64,000 bases of DNA from Nissolia schottii. Lineage: Eukaryota; Streptophyta; Magnoliopsida; Fabales; Fabaceae. Position numbers and translations under genes: made by a program. The notes beneath the pieces are model-generated. The model worked only from the letters and a program-made list of their open reading frames with translations. It did not search any database and was not told the DNA's origin. This document shows, in pieces, positions 22,290 through 35,063 of this stretch (position 1 is the stretch's first letter; every line of letters begins with the position of its first letter). The stretch covers positions 62,001 to 126,000 of the forward strand of contig QANU01019034.1 in NCBI GenBank assembly GCA_003254905.1, written 5' to 3'.

Positions 22290-24798
22290 TTAATTCAAAG
22301 ACAAACAATGACAGCAAGTTACTTGCACGGCCAGTCTACCTTGGTCATTGCCTTTAGATTTAATACTGAACACTTCTTTTGTAACTGTAAACCCGCATTT
22401 CTCTTTTCCAACACATGCTGCTTCCACCACAGACTTGGTTTTCCTAGCTTCCCAGGAGCCTTGGCTAAAAGAACCACACTTACCTTCTGGGCTTCCGAAG
22501 CTAGCAAATTGGATATTTGAGATTACTTGCCCACCTTGGCATGACAACTCTAGTTGTTCACCTTCATAAACATCAACACAGACAGTTCCCATTATGACTG
22601 TTTGGAAGGAAACATTCTTAGGATTTCCACCCACCTCTTCAAACAATACCAATGTGTTTTTGTCATTGCTTAAGAATGACCTTGGCACATGGTACCACCC
22701 CTATGAAGGTTTGCCACAATTGGTGCTGCATTTTAATGTTTTTGGGTTATAGTTTCCACGGTAATCACATGTGTCACTACATCCATCGGTAGGAATTAAA
22801 TAAGAAGGCCAATAACGACCAATGCTTTACCCATTGACCCAAGCATGCCCTTTACCCATGCCTTGCAAGTCCACCACCACAGGATTTGCTCTAGAAGGAG
22901 GTTTGAATTCTGTCTTATACCAAATCATGGGTTTTCCAATAGGATAAGATGAATCATTATTCATATTCCATGATACACCAGCTCGGGGTTGCAAATCATA
23001 GAGACGTTTTTTTCTCACGATTCAAACCAATCTTATTAGACTAAAGGTTGGTTGACAAATCTATAGCCACACCGTCCTTTCCAATCAATCGAACTGCACC
23101 GCCTGCTATCCCCGTCTTATTTGTATCAAAACTATAGCCATAGTGTGGAAGCCCAACCGTGGAACTAAGTAAAGTTATGACGTTTGTTCTATTTTTCAAG
23201 GAAACACTTGTCTGATATATGAAGTTGCTTCCAGCTTTGCTAAATTGGTATCCCATATTCCTTTTATTAATAAAAGCTTGAAGAGTATGACCCATTGTGT
23301 CCACGCGAAGACTTGCATTCTTCCAAATAGAAGAGTCATTGATATCGACACTGGTCATGTACACAAGTAGTCACTGACATCTAGAGTTATTTCCTTCTGT
23401 TCAAGTAGATGGTTTGCTTTGAGTGTGCCCTGTCCACTTATTGTGTCTCTCATTGCCTCTGGTGTCCATGACCAAGTCAGCGAAGCGGACACATCATCAT
23501 TCTTCTTTACCTTTATTGAAGTCTGAGTATTAACCTTTGCAGTGTTGAAAACCTCTTTATTGCAACCATCAAGAATGGTCACGAACCAAGCAGGGACAAA
23601 GTACTTTCCATCTTGTTGTAAGTCAACATTTGCATCTTCCTTTTAGTTTACGTTGCCCAGGAAACAAAATCTCTGCCTCATAGCGTTGTTGGTGTATGTT
23701 GTTAGTGTGACTTGATCGTCGAAATCCTTGTCTATCCTTATTGTGCTAGTGATGAACTTTTCTCCTAGTTTTAATGCTGCATGTAGCTGCTTAAAATGTC
23801 CCCATTTAGGTTGATTCAAATTCCCATACTCATCAATTGGTGCATCGTATTCATAAGATGTTGTTATATATGGGCCTCTTGCTGTGCGACCAAAGTTGGT
23901 TCCACCATGGTACATGTAGTAATTATTGAGTACTCCGCCATTCAGGAAAAAGCGTGCAACTGAGAAAGCTAAGTCTTCAACATTTCTATGGGGAACCCTT
24001 TCACCCCATTTTTGGTACCATCTAATCCAATTTTCAGTGAACATTTTGGGACTCTTGGGGTGATTGGATTTCCACTAATCACAATAGTGCCCATTGCAAG
24101 TATTGATCATAGGTTGGGGAACATCATCTTGTTGGCACATTATCCATGGGACAACAACATTTTGTGCTATAGCAATTTGTGCGCACCATTTGATATATGC
24201 CTTCCCTGCATCTCCGTACTCACCCATGATATTTTCATATTCATTCTCAATTTGAGCAAGGATAATGGGTCCTCCTTGTGATGCAAACAACTTTGCTTCT
24301 TTAGCCATATTCACAATCTTTGTTGTGAAAATTTGTATTTCGTGCTTGTAAACTGCATTATCGGTTCTAAGCTCGATCCCCGGCATATTGTGCAGCCACA
24401 CTGGAAAGCCCCATAGTTCCATTCCGCACAACATAAGGACCAACCCCTAGAATGCCATACAAACCAGCCTCTTGGATGAGCTTTAAAAACTTGATAAAGT
24501 CCAAGTTTCCTGGAAAATTATATTTATGTCGAATGGGCTCATGATGATCCCAAAAAATGTAAGTCTCAATGGTATCAAGACCTCCATTTTTGGCTTTTTG
24601 AATAATGTCGGGCCACATTTCCACCGTACTTCGTGGATAATGGACAACACTAGCTAAAATAATGTGTCTTTCCCCATTAATAATTATAGCATTAGCATCA
24701 TAAGAAACTTCAGCTGCATAACACGAGCCTAGAAGAGCTACGCTTAATAAGAGAATCACCACAACCCAAGGACTAGAAGAACTCATCATTATAAACAT
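22290..24798 (-). pseudogene. Beta-galactosidase (GH35) pseudogene, intronless
   Basis: Colinear with plant GH35 beta-galactosidases, which act on cell-wall galactans. Pieces, minus strand: 24367-24798 (signal peptide-like [20 protein letters not shown], then [20 protein letters not shown]); 24075-24443 (acid/base region LAQIENEYENIMG, then WIMCQQDDVPQPMINTC); 23643-24044 (nucleophile region MFTENW, then [13 protein letters not shown]); 23041-23582 (beta-sandwich part); 22827-23018 (PRAGVSWNMNND, KGHAWVNG); 22290-22688 (C-terminal SUEL-type lectin domain, ELSCQGGQVISNIQFASFG). Breaks include a stop at NGHYCD (about 24073), two one-base losses near 24415-24440, stops near 22706 and 22825, and several frame changes between 23018 and 23645. 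No introns are visible although the family normally has many, so this may be a retrocopy. Total span is close to a full ~840-codon gene. Confidence 0.85.
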
Positions 24799-24846
24799 AT
24801 GATTATTTAGTATTTTTTTATTGCCTATAAGAATAGAGCTCAGGGG

Positions 24847-24853
24847 TTATATA
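24847..24853 (-). promoter_or_regulatory. TATA-like box upstream of the beta-galactosidase pseudogene
   Basis: The minus strand reads CTTATATAACCCC about 50 bp before the first in-frame ATG. It could be a relic promoter or chance A/T sequence. Its presence weakens a simple retrocopy model. Confidence 0.3.
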
Positions 24854-25248
24854 AGGCATGGAAGACACAATTAACTAGCTTATGAAATGCTAATTTGAGT
24901 TGTCGTTATAACTAAATTAACTCATTAGCTGGAAATAACGGAAAGACATGTTAAATGGATAAACTTTGCAAATTAGGAACAAAATATCATTTGAACCCTT
25001 CAATCTTTATTTGTATCTAATTCATCTAATTTATCAATTAACGAATGACCCGCGTCAATTTACTAACATAACTTACTAAATGCAATAAATGTTTTGCTAT
25101 AAGACATGTTATTGTTGTAACTGTTAAGACATGAGACATGATACTCATAAATGTGATGGGAATTTTTATAACTTTAACCTTGTTCGCAATCCAATTTGTT
25201 TGTGAAACACATGATATGTGTCAATTTAGTTATATGACTTATTAAATT
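24854..25248. other. Intergenic spacer
   Basis: A/T-rich DNA between the pseudogene and the LTR that starts at 25249. No gene, repeat or structured element is recognised. Confidence 0.6.
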
Positions 25249-26559
25249 TGTTACGGGCTAAAAACCGGGGTCTGAGAGCTCTAACCCTCTAAGAGGGAGA
25301 GAAGCTCACATTTCTTAAAAGGCCCGAAGGGCCCAACTCACTAAGGAGCAGAAGAGGCTCTCCTCACCTGGTCATATTGGCCCAAAGGGAGAAAGCCTCG
25401 CAATGCTTAGAAAATGAAAAGGTCGTAAGCCCAAGACTCCAGACTCAGTCCGACCCAACAAAGCTAAAAGGAGGTAGCGGCTGAAACACCCTAGCTAACT
25501 GTCTACCCGTACGTAGTAAACAATGCTCACTAGGTTGTTTTCTACCTGGTCGGAATACCTTAGTCCATAGTTATCTTTCGAAAATAGTTGTGTAAGAAAA
25601 TAGGGACCAATTTTGAAACTTTGCATTTGTATCGATCAAAATTAATAAAATAGAGCCATGCGTCAGAAAGAACAAATATAGCAAGCGGTAAAGCCCTTAG
25701 GCTTAGCAGATAACTGTCTAATCATACCAAAGTATACAATATACACCCATCTGGTCCATCGGAACAGTCATGTAGTTATTATAATAAATAATATACAAGT
25801 AACATGTTCAATAGATACCATACATAACATTAACATACAAGGGCTAACTGTAGCATTTCTCAGTTTACCCCTAACAGAGTAATAACTACTGTTGTCTCTG
25901 GTGTCCCTGTCTGGTTCTGACCTCCTCATAGCTCCGTGGCCGGTTCGGCATCATCCTCGTAGTATGAGTCATCACCTGTTCCTGAAGTCATAGGGTAGTG
26001 GGGGTGAGAACGGTAGGTTCTCAGTGGAAATAACTCTAGTACCTGTATCTTGCGGTTCATTAGGTCGGACTTCAGGCCGCTCAGAGATCTCTAAGTGAAC
26101 ATACATACTAAATATCCTACCAATTATTATCTGGCCTATCTGAACGGCTTTATCTACTTTACTATGTGACATGGGAGCTACTCTTGCTTACTAAGTTCTC
26201 GTGCGGATTAACATTTCGAGAATATACATAACCGTCTCGAGTGTGCTCTTGACGGTACGGCATAACAGCAGACTATACATTCAGAATAATCAAAGTGCAT
26301 AGCAGAATACATTCAGAATACATTCCGTATAACAGAATCCTCAGAGTATGCATCACATAGTCATCAAAATAAACATGACAGAATGATCAGAATATAGCTA
26401 GCAGAGTCATCAGCATAAACATGACAGAATCATCAGAATAATCATGCCTAACAGAATGTACATGTGCATAACAGAATAAACATGCTTAATGCTTATGCAT
26501 AACAGAATAACTGGCTTTTGGAATATATGTTATTCCCACCATAGCATTGCCCTCTTTTG

Positions 26560-26822
26560 ACAACGTTATGACGGAATAACCTCGCACCTCCAGGTGGTCC
26601 TCTCTGACCCCTGCGGTGGGCTTCCACCTGCCGTGTGCCCCCCTCGGGACCCCTCGACAGTGGGCGGATATTGTACCCCCACCTAGGCTTGCCCCCGTAC
26701 GACAATGCAAAGGCGTGGTAACCGCACACCTCCAGGTATGCCATATCGACACCACCTGTGGCGGGCTTCCACATTCAGGATGCCCCTCGGACCTCCTGAA
26801 GTGGGATCATAATTGGCTCACG
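26560..26822. repeat. Internal ~130 bp duplication in solo LTR A
   Basis: Two diverged units in direct order (about 26560-26690 and 26691-26822). Each contains GACAA, then CGCACACCTCCAGGT or CTCGCACCTCCAGGT, then GGCGGGCTTCCAC or GGTGGGCTTCCAC, then CCCCTCGG. The block is GC-rich compared with the rest of the LTR. Confidence 0.65.
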
Positions 26823-27769
26823 TGATCACGGCCTTTTCAGCATATGGCATTTAGCCTTTTCAGCATTTGGCATTTAGCCTTTTCAGCAGCATATTTCATT
26901 CATTATTTTCAGCATTGTGCTTTTAGCACTTTCAGCAGCTTTTCAGAATTTCCTTTCAGTACCTGCAGCATGTCATGACTTGTTTTCCTATGGTTCATTT
27001 CATTTCATACTCTTTCTTTATCTCGTCATTACTTCTAATTCTCTGAACATTGCTTTACCATGAATGCATGTAATGCTACCTATTATATCACATACTACAT
27101 GTAATTCACATGTTCACATACGGCATATACTTCACATATCCACAGACTGCATATATTTCACATATTTCGCAGCTTTTACACATATTCCATACATAACCTA
27201 TCTAGTCCAGGCCACAGGGCCCTTCAGAATCATCTCCCTATCCTAACCAAAGTTCTAACATACATAGGCAAACATAAACAAGCATACATAGAAACCTACA
27301 CATACACACATACGCACATCCAATCACCAAAGAGGTGAGAAAACTAGAGTTACCCACCTGTGGGAGAGCTGTCCGGTGAGGAAAAGTGTAGGGGAAGTCA
27401 TCCTGTGCTCGGCCGCTCAGCGGGAAAGTCACAGCGTCCAAAAATAGAATTTCTTTTCTCAGTGCTTACTGAGACTTCCTACACAATTCCAACCAACACA
27501 GTTATATTTTCCTAACCTCAATATTTCTACAAATCCTTCAAGCATCATTAACTCCCTATTTTTCCCATAATATTTCTAATTTTTCCTACTCAAAAATACA
27601 TACATAAATATACAGTTAAAAATCTCATAGACAGGGGTGATCGGACTACCCACCTCCAAATCCAGTTTGGAAACGGTAGAAGTGAAGAGGAAATTTCCCT
27701 GAGCACTTCCATGATGATCTTGCTATTTTTCCGGCGTCCGACAGCATCACAGCAGTGCACAAACGGACA

Positions 27770-28135
27770 AGGAAAACAAAGAAAAACAGAACAAAGAAAG
27801 AAACGAAAAGCAGCGAAGCATAAGCTTCAGGGGAAGAAAGAAAATGAAGTGAAAAATAAAGAAACAAAGGAAAGGAAACAGCACGAAGGCGTCAGGGGAA
27901 ATGAAAAACAAAGAATAAACAAAGAAAACAAAGAAAGGAAAAGCAAAGTGAAGCAAAAGCTTCAGCAAGAAACAAAGAAAAGAAATCGAAATGAAAGCAA
28001 AGAAAGAAAGAACTTCGGCGTCTGTGGGGGAATATGAAAACAAAGAAAACAAATGAAAGAAGCAAAGGGAAATTTGGTGTCAGGGGCAAAGAAAAAGAAA
28101 GAAGTCGGCGTGGGGAAGGAAAGAAAGAAAACAAA
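27770..28135. repeat. Purine-rich low-complexity tract in solo LTR A
   Basis: About 365 bp in which the plus strand is nearly all A and G (AAAGAAAG-type), with recurring AAGCTTCAGG or GGCGTCAGGGG insertions roughly every 60-110 bp. Long open frames on both strands here are composition artefacts. Confidence 0.75.
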
Positions 28136-29173
28136 TTAGACAAATGGAATCAGGGGCAGCCCCCCCCCCCCGTCCTTCTACATATATATTTAATATATTA
28201 TATAACTATTCTTATTGGATTATATATACATATATTATACTTATTAATATTATTATATTATTATTATTATTACTATGTACTAAGATTATTATATTATATA
28301 ATAGTACATTTTATGTAAATATTTACTATGGATAAACATGATCTCCGTCAGTCCAATTTTGATCATGGTTGATTGCGTTTTGTCGTTCGCAGTCTCGGTA
28401 CTTCACGTGCGGGTGTCCGAAAAATAATCCGGACATACCCTCGCGCTCTACTAATTTTCCCCTTATTAGTAGTTGAGTCCGGTGGGAATATTCGGAGAAT
28501 TATTATTTTATTAGTGTATTTTACGGTTACTTTCGGTATCCGAAAAATTCCCGATTGGTCCGGAAATCCTCTTGAGGCTCCGAAAAATTCGCCGGTCACG
28601 AGACCTCAATTTTAAATGCTACTCTTATGAGTTAAAGATAATTCTTATGAATTAAAGGTAGTAATTAAATTTTCTCGCCTCCTTAATCACCTTATAATTA
28701 TTTATTACACTAATTATCCGGACAGTGAAAAAGCGGGATGTTACAGCGGCAACCCCTCCTCCCAAGTCCACAACCAACTCTTAGATAAGCAGGAAAAGAT
28801 AAGTCGGGAAGCTGATAGGCAAACTCCCCTCGCTTTATCTCTATCTTATCTCTATTTTTGCACTCTAAGCTCACCTATAAAAGCATACGACATCTTCAGG
28901 TCACCAGGTATCACTCATTCCCCTCTTAGACAATTCTCCTAACCCTTGTGCTTACTTGAGCATCGGAGTGCTTTTGCAGGTACACCCCGCCGCCGCACTC
29001 TCTCTAAGAGGAACCCGTTGGAGCTTTTGTCCAAGCCACCGAAGCCACTCGGAGCTTTCGTCCAGGCCTCCGAACCCACTCGAAGCTTTCGGCCCCAGCC
29101 TTTGAGCTTCCGTCAAGGCGTCTTCCTCATCCGTTCAGGTAACCTCGTACCCCATACGAATTACTTGTGAACA

Positions 29174-29652
29174 TTGGCACCGTCTGTGGCTTGGACAAAA
29201 ATACAAAAATATTGGTGTAAAAATACTATTCGTATTAGCTTTTTATTTACTAAGTTTTAAATATGTTTAATCATCTTTTCACTCTTTTTAGAATTATATT
29301 GTGACATATAAATGGCGTGCTTGTCAATATGTATTTTAATTTATTCATGAATACATTATGAAACGTAAATATTATCGCATACACCGTACATTAATTAACG
29401 TTAGTATATATAATATATTAATCAAAAGAACTATTGCATTTTGATTGAATGGAAGTACATATAGATACATGAAAATTATCAAGCTCGGTAAACTCACCCA
29501 ACAATACTTAGACCCTCCTAATTATTATTACAAGAAAGCAGCTATAGTATTTTAATTTGTTTCAAAAAACTTTACCCTCAAATATAATTAAATAAAAATA
29601 CTTGTATGCTGGAGCAGGCAATAATTTGATTTCACTATATATCCTCTTAATT
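29174..29652. other. Spacer after the gypsy-like LTR
   Basis: The first ~25 bp resemble a retrotransposon primer-site region. The remainder is A/T-rich and contains the 3' flank of the DUF642 gene. No gene is seen. Confidence 0.5.
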
Positions 29653-32088
29653 TCAAGCGTGCCTGCTGGGACTGGGGTAACGAACGCTAAGCAATTTGAC
29701 ATCATCAATGACGGGCCCACAAAGCGAACCGGAGTTATCATTCTTCATGGTGTAATAGGTGCTGAGGAACCTGATGCGTGTGCGGGCTGCAACGGCCTTG
29801 AACCGAAGCTTGCCCCTGATGAACCCTCCTTTGCCCTTAGAGTGGTAGGGCACTTGGACGGTGTCTTTGCCAGCGAATGCTTCTACCACCAACGAGCCTT
29901 CGCATGCGTTGTTGGCGTCGCCAACTGCGAAGGTGAGGTCGTAGGTTTTATTGACGGTTGTGAAGACGACTTGTGCGAGTGCGCTCTCTTTGCCGGCGAC
30001 GAGTTCAACGGCTCTCTTGCCCTCTGGGACGGCGAAGTGGTCAGAATCGACGTACTTGACGGCCTTGAGAGACTCCACGATCCATCCTGGCAGAGGGCTG
30101 TGGGCGTCCTCGATGTGGGGTGGGATCAGAACACCCCATGATGCGTTGGGGAACATGTACGGCCCTTGTTCCAAGTTACCGTTTTTCAGCAGATTAGCTG
30201 ACATATATTGAAGAGAAAAAGCAAAACTATTTTAGAGATTAATCGGTAATTGTAATTAAACAAACAAACAGAAATAATTGCATGCAAGCTCGCTCGCTCG
30301 ATCACCTACCTCTAGTTCTCCTGGGAGGGTTCAAGACCCTCAAGGCTACAGAATCAATCAGTGGGCCACACGCAGGGTCTTCTTCCACACCCGGGTTGTG
30401 GATCACGATCTCAGCATCCGGGTAATCCGCCCGGAACCCGCAAGCGAAAGACTCCCACCCGTTGCTACCATACATGGTCTGGATGGGGATCACACCCCAA
30501 TCGCTCTTCTCCCTGCTGGGAACCACTGACACGTTCAGCTTCTCCTCTTGGGCGCACGTGCGAGCCGCGCTGAACGTGATGGCGTAGAACAAGCCCTCTA
30601 TGAGCTTCACCTTCTGCTTTATGGAGGCTTCGTTGCCCAGCCTAGCCGCGTACGCCCCTTCCGGCACCACCAGCAGCATGTCGCCTTGTTTCTGCCCGGA
30701 CCGTATGTATTCCACGTACCCGGATACCGTCCAGTTCGGAATGCCGTCGTGGGCCGTCACTACGGAGCCCTTCAGTTGCCACGCTTTTGGGCTCAGCTCG
30801 AAGTTTCCATTCGGCAACAAACCTGAAACCGTACAACAACATCCATCATATATATCATGACGCACTCCACAATATATAGGAATCTGAATTCTGTTATCTC
30901 ACGTCCACGGAATTTATTTTTGTGAAATTATCATTCTAATAAAATCTCATGAATAAACTTTTTTTGAAAAAAATATATGTACTATGACCCACTCCAAAGA
31001 AAAATAAATCAAGGGATTTCCTTTTTTTTTTTTTTTGTAATTAAGATAGCACTTTTTGGTCTTGTTTGTTCCATACGATAAGGAACATGATCTGTTAGTG
31101 CAAGCTGTGAGCACATGAAAAAGAGTGTAACCCATGTGAAGAGATTACCAAATATTAATGTTACTTCTAGATCAGTAGATCCGTAGGTAGGACTTGTAGG
31201 GTTTATTTATTTCATTATAAAATGGATATTTATTAACATTGGTATATTACATATATTATTTTAAAAAAAATCACTTTACTTTATTTTTAGTATTATAAAA
31301 AGAACACACACTATAATATAATATAATATATGCAAAAGATAATCCCTGTAAAAACTTTAATACAAACATGTGAGTCAGCAATGATTTCATTTTCTTACTT
31401 GACACCATGTTTGTATGGCACAAACTAAAGGAAAATATTATGTGGTCAAAAGTTTTTTTTTTATTCTTAAATTTTGTCAAAATGATGTGACATAATTTTT
31501 AATTATTAATAAAATAATTAATTTCTATTTTTTTATTTATTAAATCACTCTATTTAAATTTTTTTGAAAATTCTGATAATAATTCTAACCGAACAACATT
31601 ACACAAACAAAAATAAGTTTTATTTACAGCGTTTAGAATACGGTACACCATATGAAAGTATAAGAGCGTTAGGAACAAGGAAGTTTTAACTTCTTCAGTT
31701 AAACGTACCACTTTCACATGGCTTGAAGTTTAGTCACATGCAAAATCGTATGCAATAACATTCAGAATGTTATGAGCAAGACAATGATGTTCGCCTACTT
31801 ATGTATAAATAAATTATTATTATTATATGCATCATGTAATAATTAAGTACCGGAAGAAAGGTTAATTTAATTCCAAAGTTTTTTGTGATCAATGGAGATG
31901 ACGAATAAAACATGCATTGAATGGTTTGAATTTCTCATATACTACATGTATAACTATTGCATTCATCGCATGCAGGCATCAATGAATATGTATGAATTTA
32001 ATTAGAACTCACCATCAGTGACGGACACAGCAGCGTGGCAAGTAATTGAGAGGAATAGCACTACTAAAAGCACTTTGAGGTTCTGCAT
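29653..32088 (-). CDS. DUF642 secreted cell-wall protein (BIIDXI-like)
   Basis: A plant-specific DUF642 protein with two galactose-binding-like domains. Characterised members (for example BIIDXI of Arabidopsis) are secreted to the cell wall and affect pectin methylesterase activity. Three exons on the minus strand: 32013-32088, 30310-30822, 29653-30197. Joins are GT-AG and in frame, 1134 nt, 377 residues. Exon 1 is a classic signal peptide (MQNLKVLLVVLFLSITCHA). Domain 1 starts DGLLPNGNFE and includes GWESFACGFRADYPDAEIVI and CGPLIDSVAL. Domain 2 starts NLLKNGNLEQGP and includes GWIVESLKAVKYVDSDHF, VPEGKRAVELVAG and LCGPVIDDVKL. The two repeats share the NGN.E and CGP.ID.V hallmarks. Length is normal and no damage is visible. 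Coding exons are clearly GC-richer than the surrounding DNA. Confidence 0.94.
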
Positions 32089-32111
32089 TTTGATGAAGCC
32101 ACAAATTAAAC

Positions 32112-32132
32112 AGAGTGAGAGAGAGAGAGAGG
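32112..32132. repeat. GA/CT tract in the DUF642 gene leader
   Basis: A (GA)n run, CT on the sense strand, 25-45 bp before the start codon. CT-rich leaders are common in plant genes and may contribute to core promoter function. Confidence 0.6.
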
Positions 32133-32829
32133 TGTGACTTTGCGTTTGAGATCCCAGAGCCAGCACGCACTTGCTTTTATTTGAATCATTTCATGAAAAT
32201 GCCACTGAATCTTACCAGAATTACATTAATGCCACTGGAACTATCCCACGTACGATCCTATCCCATAACTAATTTAAATTCCTAAATTAAAACTCATTTC
32301 ATATCAAGATTCCAATTTCCATGAAGAGATAGCTTTGTCCCTAAGCCATGTTAGTATTGCCAGACAAATCCCGCAAGCGACAATGTCAGAAATTAGTTCA
32401 TTTGTAATTTTTTTTTTATCATAGAGCTCAATTATCGTTTGTTCATCGGTAACAAGATTGACACCGAAGTTTGTTTTTCTAATTTCTCTAAGCAGCTTTT
32501 ACTTTTACATAATAAAGAAAACGTGAAATCATATTTTTTTTTTGGGTAATTAAACGTGAAATCATATGTATAGAATAAGATAGCAGAGTGACTGTTTCAT
32601 AATTTTAGAATAATAAGTTATGACAATTTTTTGTTTGGGCATGTGACATAATATTAGACATGTTTTAGATCACATAACATTGCATGATTATAGAATAATT
32701 TCTCTAATAGTTATCCATATATTTTGGCTTAGTTTGATAAAAAAAATTTGGGACGTTTCTGCTTTCAAAAAGTATAAGTCAAATTTTTGTATTTAATAAA
32801 CAAAAAATAAAGGTTCAATGGCTTAGGAG

Positions 32830-33120
32830 ACAGGGGGAATCGGGGCTAGGTGGGTTCTGGGAGGAGGGGTTCTGGCTTGGTGGGTGGCGGGTGAGNAAAA
32901 TAAAAATGGGTCGGGTCGTGGGTCTGGGTTGGGTTTTGGGTTATGCCACGTGGCATCCCACGTGGCGCACCGCATGAGCGTTGCGTCAGCGCCACGTCAG
33001 CCCAGTCAACCCTCACCCCACCCCAGGGACTAAAACCTAATTTTACAATTTTCCAGGGACTAAAACTTTTATGCAGGAACTAAAATTAAACTTTCTAATT
33101 TTACAGGGAATAAAAACATA
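32830..33120. repeat. Dispersed GC-rich repeat fragment
   Basis: A compositional island in A/T DNA. It has G-rich sequence with GGTCGGGT phrases, then two G-box cores in GCCACGTGGC and CCACGTGGCG (about 32945-32966), then T/A phrases AGGGACTAAAA repeated three times with drift (about 33026, 33056, 33076). The recurring AGGGACTAAAA is typical of dispersed plant transposon fragments, but no ends could be fixed. Confidence 0.45.
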
Positions 33121-35063
33121 ATTAATTTAAAAATTAAAGAACTCAGCCGCTATGGAAAAAACCATAACATTATCCGACCAAAGCCTTTATTGGCAAATTA
33201 GTAAGCAACTGTAATTCATAGCAAAACAATTCATACTTTAACGCATAATTTAGTTGCTAAATTAATACTATACATCGAATATTTTATTCAATCATTTGAA
33301 GAAAATGGTTTGACGAATCAGGTAATTAATTGAGCCAGCAACATTTCCACAGTCGAAAGAAAAGGAATTTTCGAAGGGCCAAGTAAACAAATGGACAGGT
33401 GTTATCTATAAAGACATATAGTTTTGCAGGGCATTTGCAAGGTTCTAACTAAACGTAGTGTAAAATTCGGTTGCTTCTAATTTCAAGAGATGATAATTTT
33501 ATGAGTAAGGTGAGACAAAGCTATTAAAAGCCACATGTTCTTGCAATCCAGAACATACATTGTCGGTTACGAGAAACTCACGTTCATGATTGCGACTTGA
33601 TTTAAATATTATCATAATATTTAAAAGATTATTTTTTTAATACATTATCACGGTTAAATCTCATGTTATCCTAGAGTATGGTTAATATAACTCTTATAAT
33701 AGCTTAAGCACTCCTCCTTTTTCGAGTTAGCTTTTCAAATGGAGTTAATTTTACAATTGTAAGATTGTTTCATTGGCCATGTGATAGTTGATAAAATGAC
33801 TAATAAAAACTGTTCGAACTTACAAATTTTACCTCTAAATAAGTTGATGTAAGAAATTTGTTGAGTCACGTATTACTTAGAGTCAATATATCATCGCTTT
33901 GATTTGACTTTGGCCAATATATAACTTTTATAATAGTTGAAATAACTCTCTTTGGCAAAGTTAATTTATAAGTGGAGTTAAACTCACAAAATTAAGATTC
34001 AATTAACTTACACAAGTCATCGTTTGTATAATATTTACATGAGTCAAACACTTTTAATTTTAATGATACTGACAATATAAAAATATTTTATATTGATAAT
34101 ATATCAAATTAAGTCTAGATTTATCCAATTTAATTTTTTTCTTCCTAATATATGCATGATTATATTGTTAACGTGCTATATTTTTAACAAGTTTAATATA
34201 ACATTATTACAAATTAGAAGAATTTTTCATAAGCAACCGACTATTTTTTGTCGTTTTAAGCTAATTTTATACATGCACCAACATTATTTTGTCCCTTTAA
34301 ACTTTGTTTAAGTGGCCGTCTCCTTATGGATTTGTTTCACCAACGTACAACATCGTCAATGAACAGCATGAATAAAAAAAAACCTTAAAAAGTATTAATG
34401 AAAGGTATATGACCATTTTATCCTCGTTGTACCATTCATACCAATACACATGGCTTTGAATTTGATCATGTTCGCATAGATCTTCTTCTGAGAAGATGGG
34501 TTGGGGGGTCCAAGATCTGTGGATCAAAAGGACGAGATCACCCTTCAATTATTTGAATTTGGTGAATGTTTCAAATCAAATCTACATGGTTTAATTGATA
34601 CCCTCGTGGGGACTGAGAAGAGGCTGTGGCTGTGGGTGTGAATGAGGGAAATCATGTTAACTAGAATTGAAAAAGGGGGGATTCATCAGATCCCATCTTA
34701 AGCAACCCATGTGAGTGTTAGGGATTTTGATTTCAGTGTCCCTTCATGTTGCCTATTTCATATTACTAGCAGCTACTCCTCTTCTTTTCTTACTTTCTTT
34801 CTCTCTTGTTAAAAAGAAAACATGATTTACCTTAACTTAGTACACTCTGCTCATCTTGCAATCATGTTAAATACTTAAATATGAATTATATATTTAATCA
34901 TCAGAGTTAAAACCATAAATATTTAAAATGAGACCTATTAATTTTAATAGCGTTTCACTTATTTAAAATATTTGTGTCTTTTTTTCTTATAGTATGACTA
35001 TATTTAACATAAGAGGATATTCCCATGGTTAGTATAAACTTATGACTGCATTTAAAATAATCT

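Larger units (their letters stand above)
25482..28745 (-). mobile_element. Solo LTR A, 3.3 kb, Ty3/gypsy-like
   Basis: Bounded by TGAAACACCC and GGGATGTTACA and flanked by perfect 5 bp duplications GCGGC (25477-25481 and 28746-28750), so it inserted cleanly into the surrounding LTR. On the minus strand it begins TGTAACATCCCGCTTTTTC, a start common in chromovirus/Tekay LTRs. There is no protein-coding content. It is homologous to the two outer parts of 37458-45107 (for example CACCTCCAAATCCAGTTT near 27650 and 38907, and CCGGTGG..ATTCGG near 28480 and 44862). Inside are a GC-rich duplicated block and a purine-rich tract, listed separately. Confidence 0.8.
25249..29173 (+). mobile_element. LTR of a gypsy-like element, interrupted by a 3.3 kb solo LTR
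   Basis: Starts TGTTACGGGCTAAAA and ends TTGTGAACA. Without the insertion it is about 660 bp and is colinear with 60011-60604. Features include a TATA-like CACCTATAAAAG near 28873 and a conserved CACCCCGCCGCCGCACTCTC block. Directly after the end is TTGGCACCGTCTGTGG, which resembles the primer-site region of Tat/Ogre-type gypsy elements (TGGCGCC...). This suggests a left LTR with a remnant of internal sequence rather than a clean solo LTR. No matching target duplication was found. Confidence 0.75.

Noticed and set aside
27711-28143. Long Lys/Glu-rich and Phe/Ser-rich open frames on both strands.
   Set aside because: They come from the purine-rich tract of solo LTR A; composition alone keeps the frames open and no domain is visible.
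29602-30826. Long open frames on the plus strand opposite the DUF642 gene.
   Set aside because: They are antisense to GC-rich DUF642 exons; the minus-strand gene has a signal peptide, splice sites and conserved motifs.
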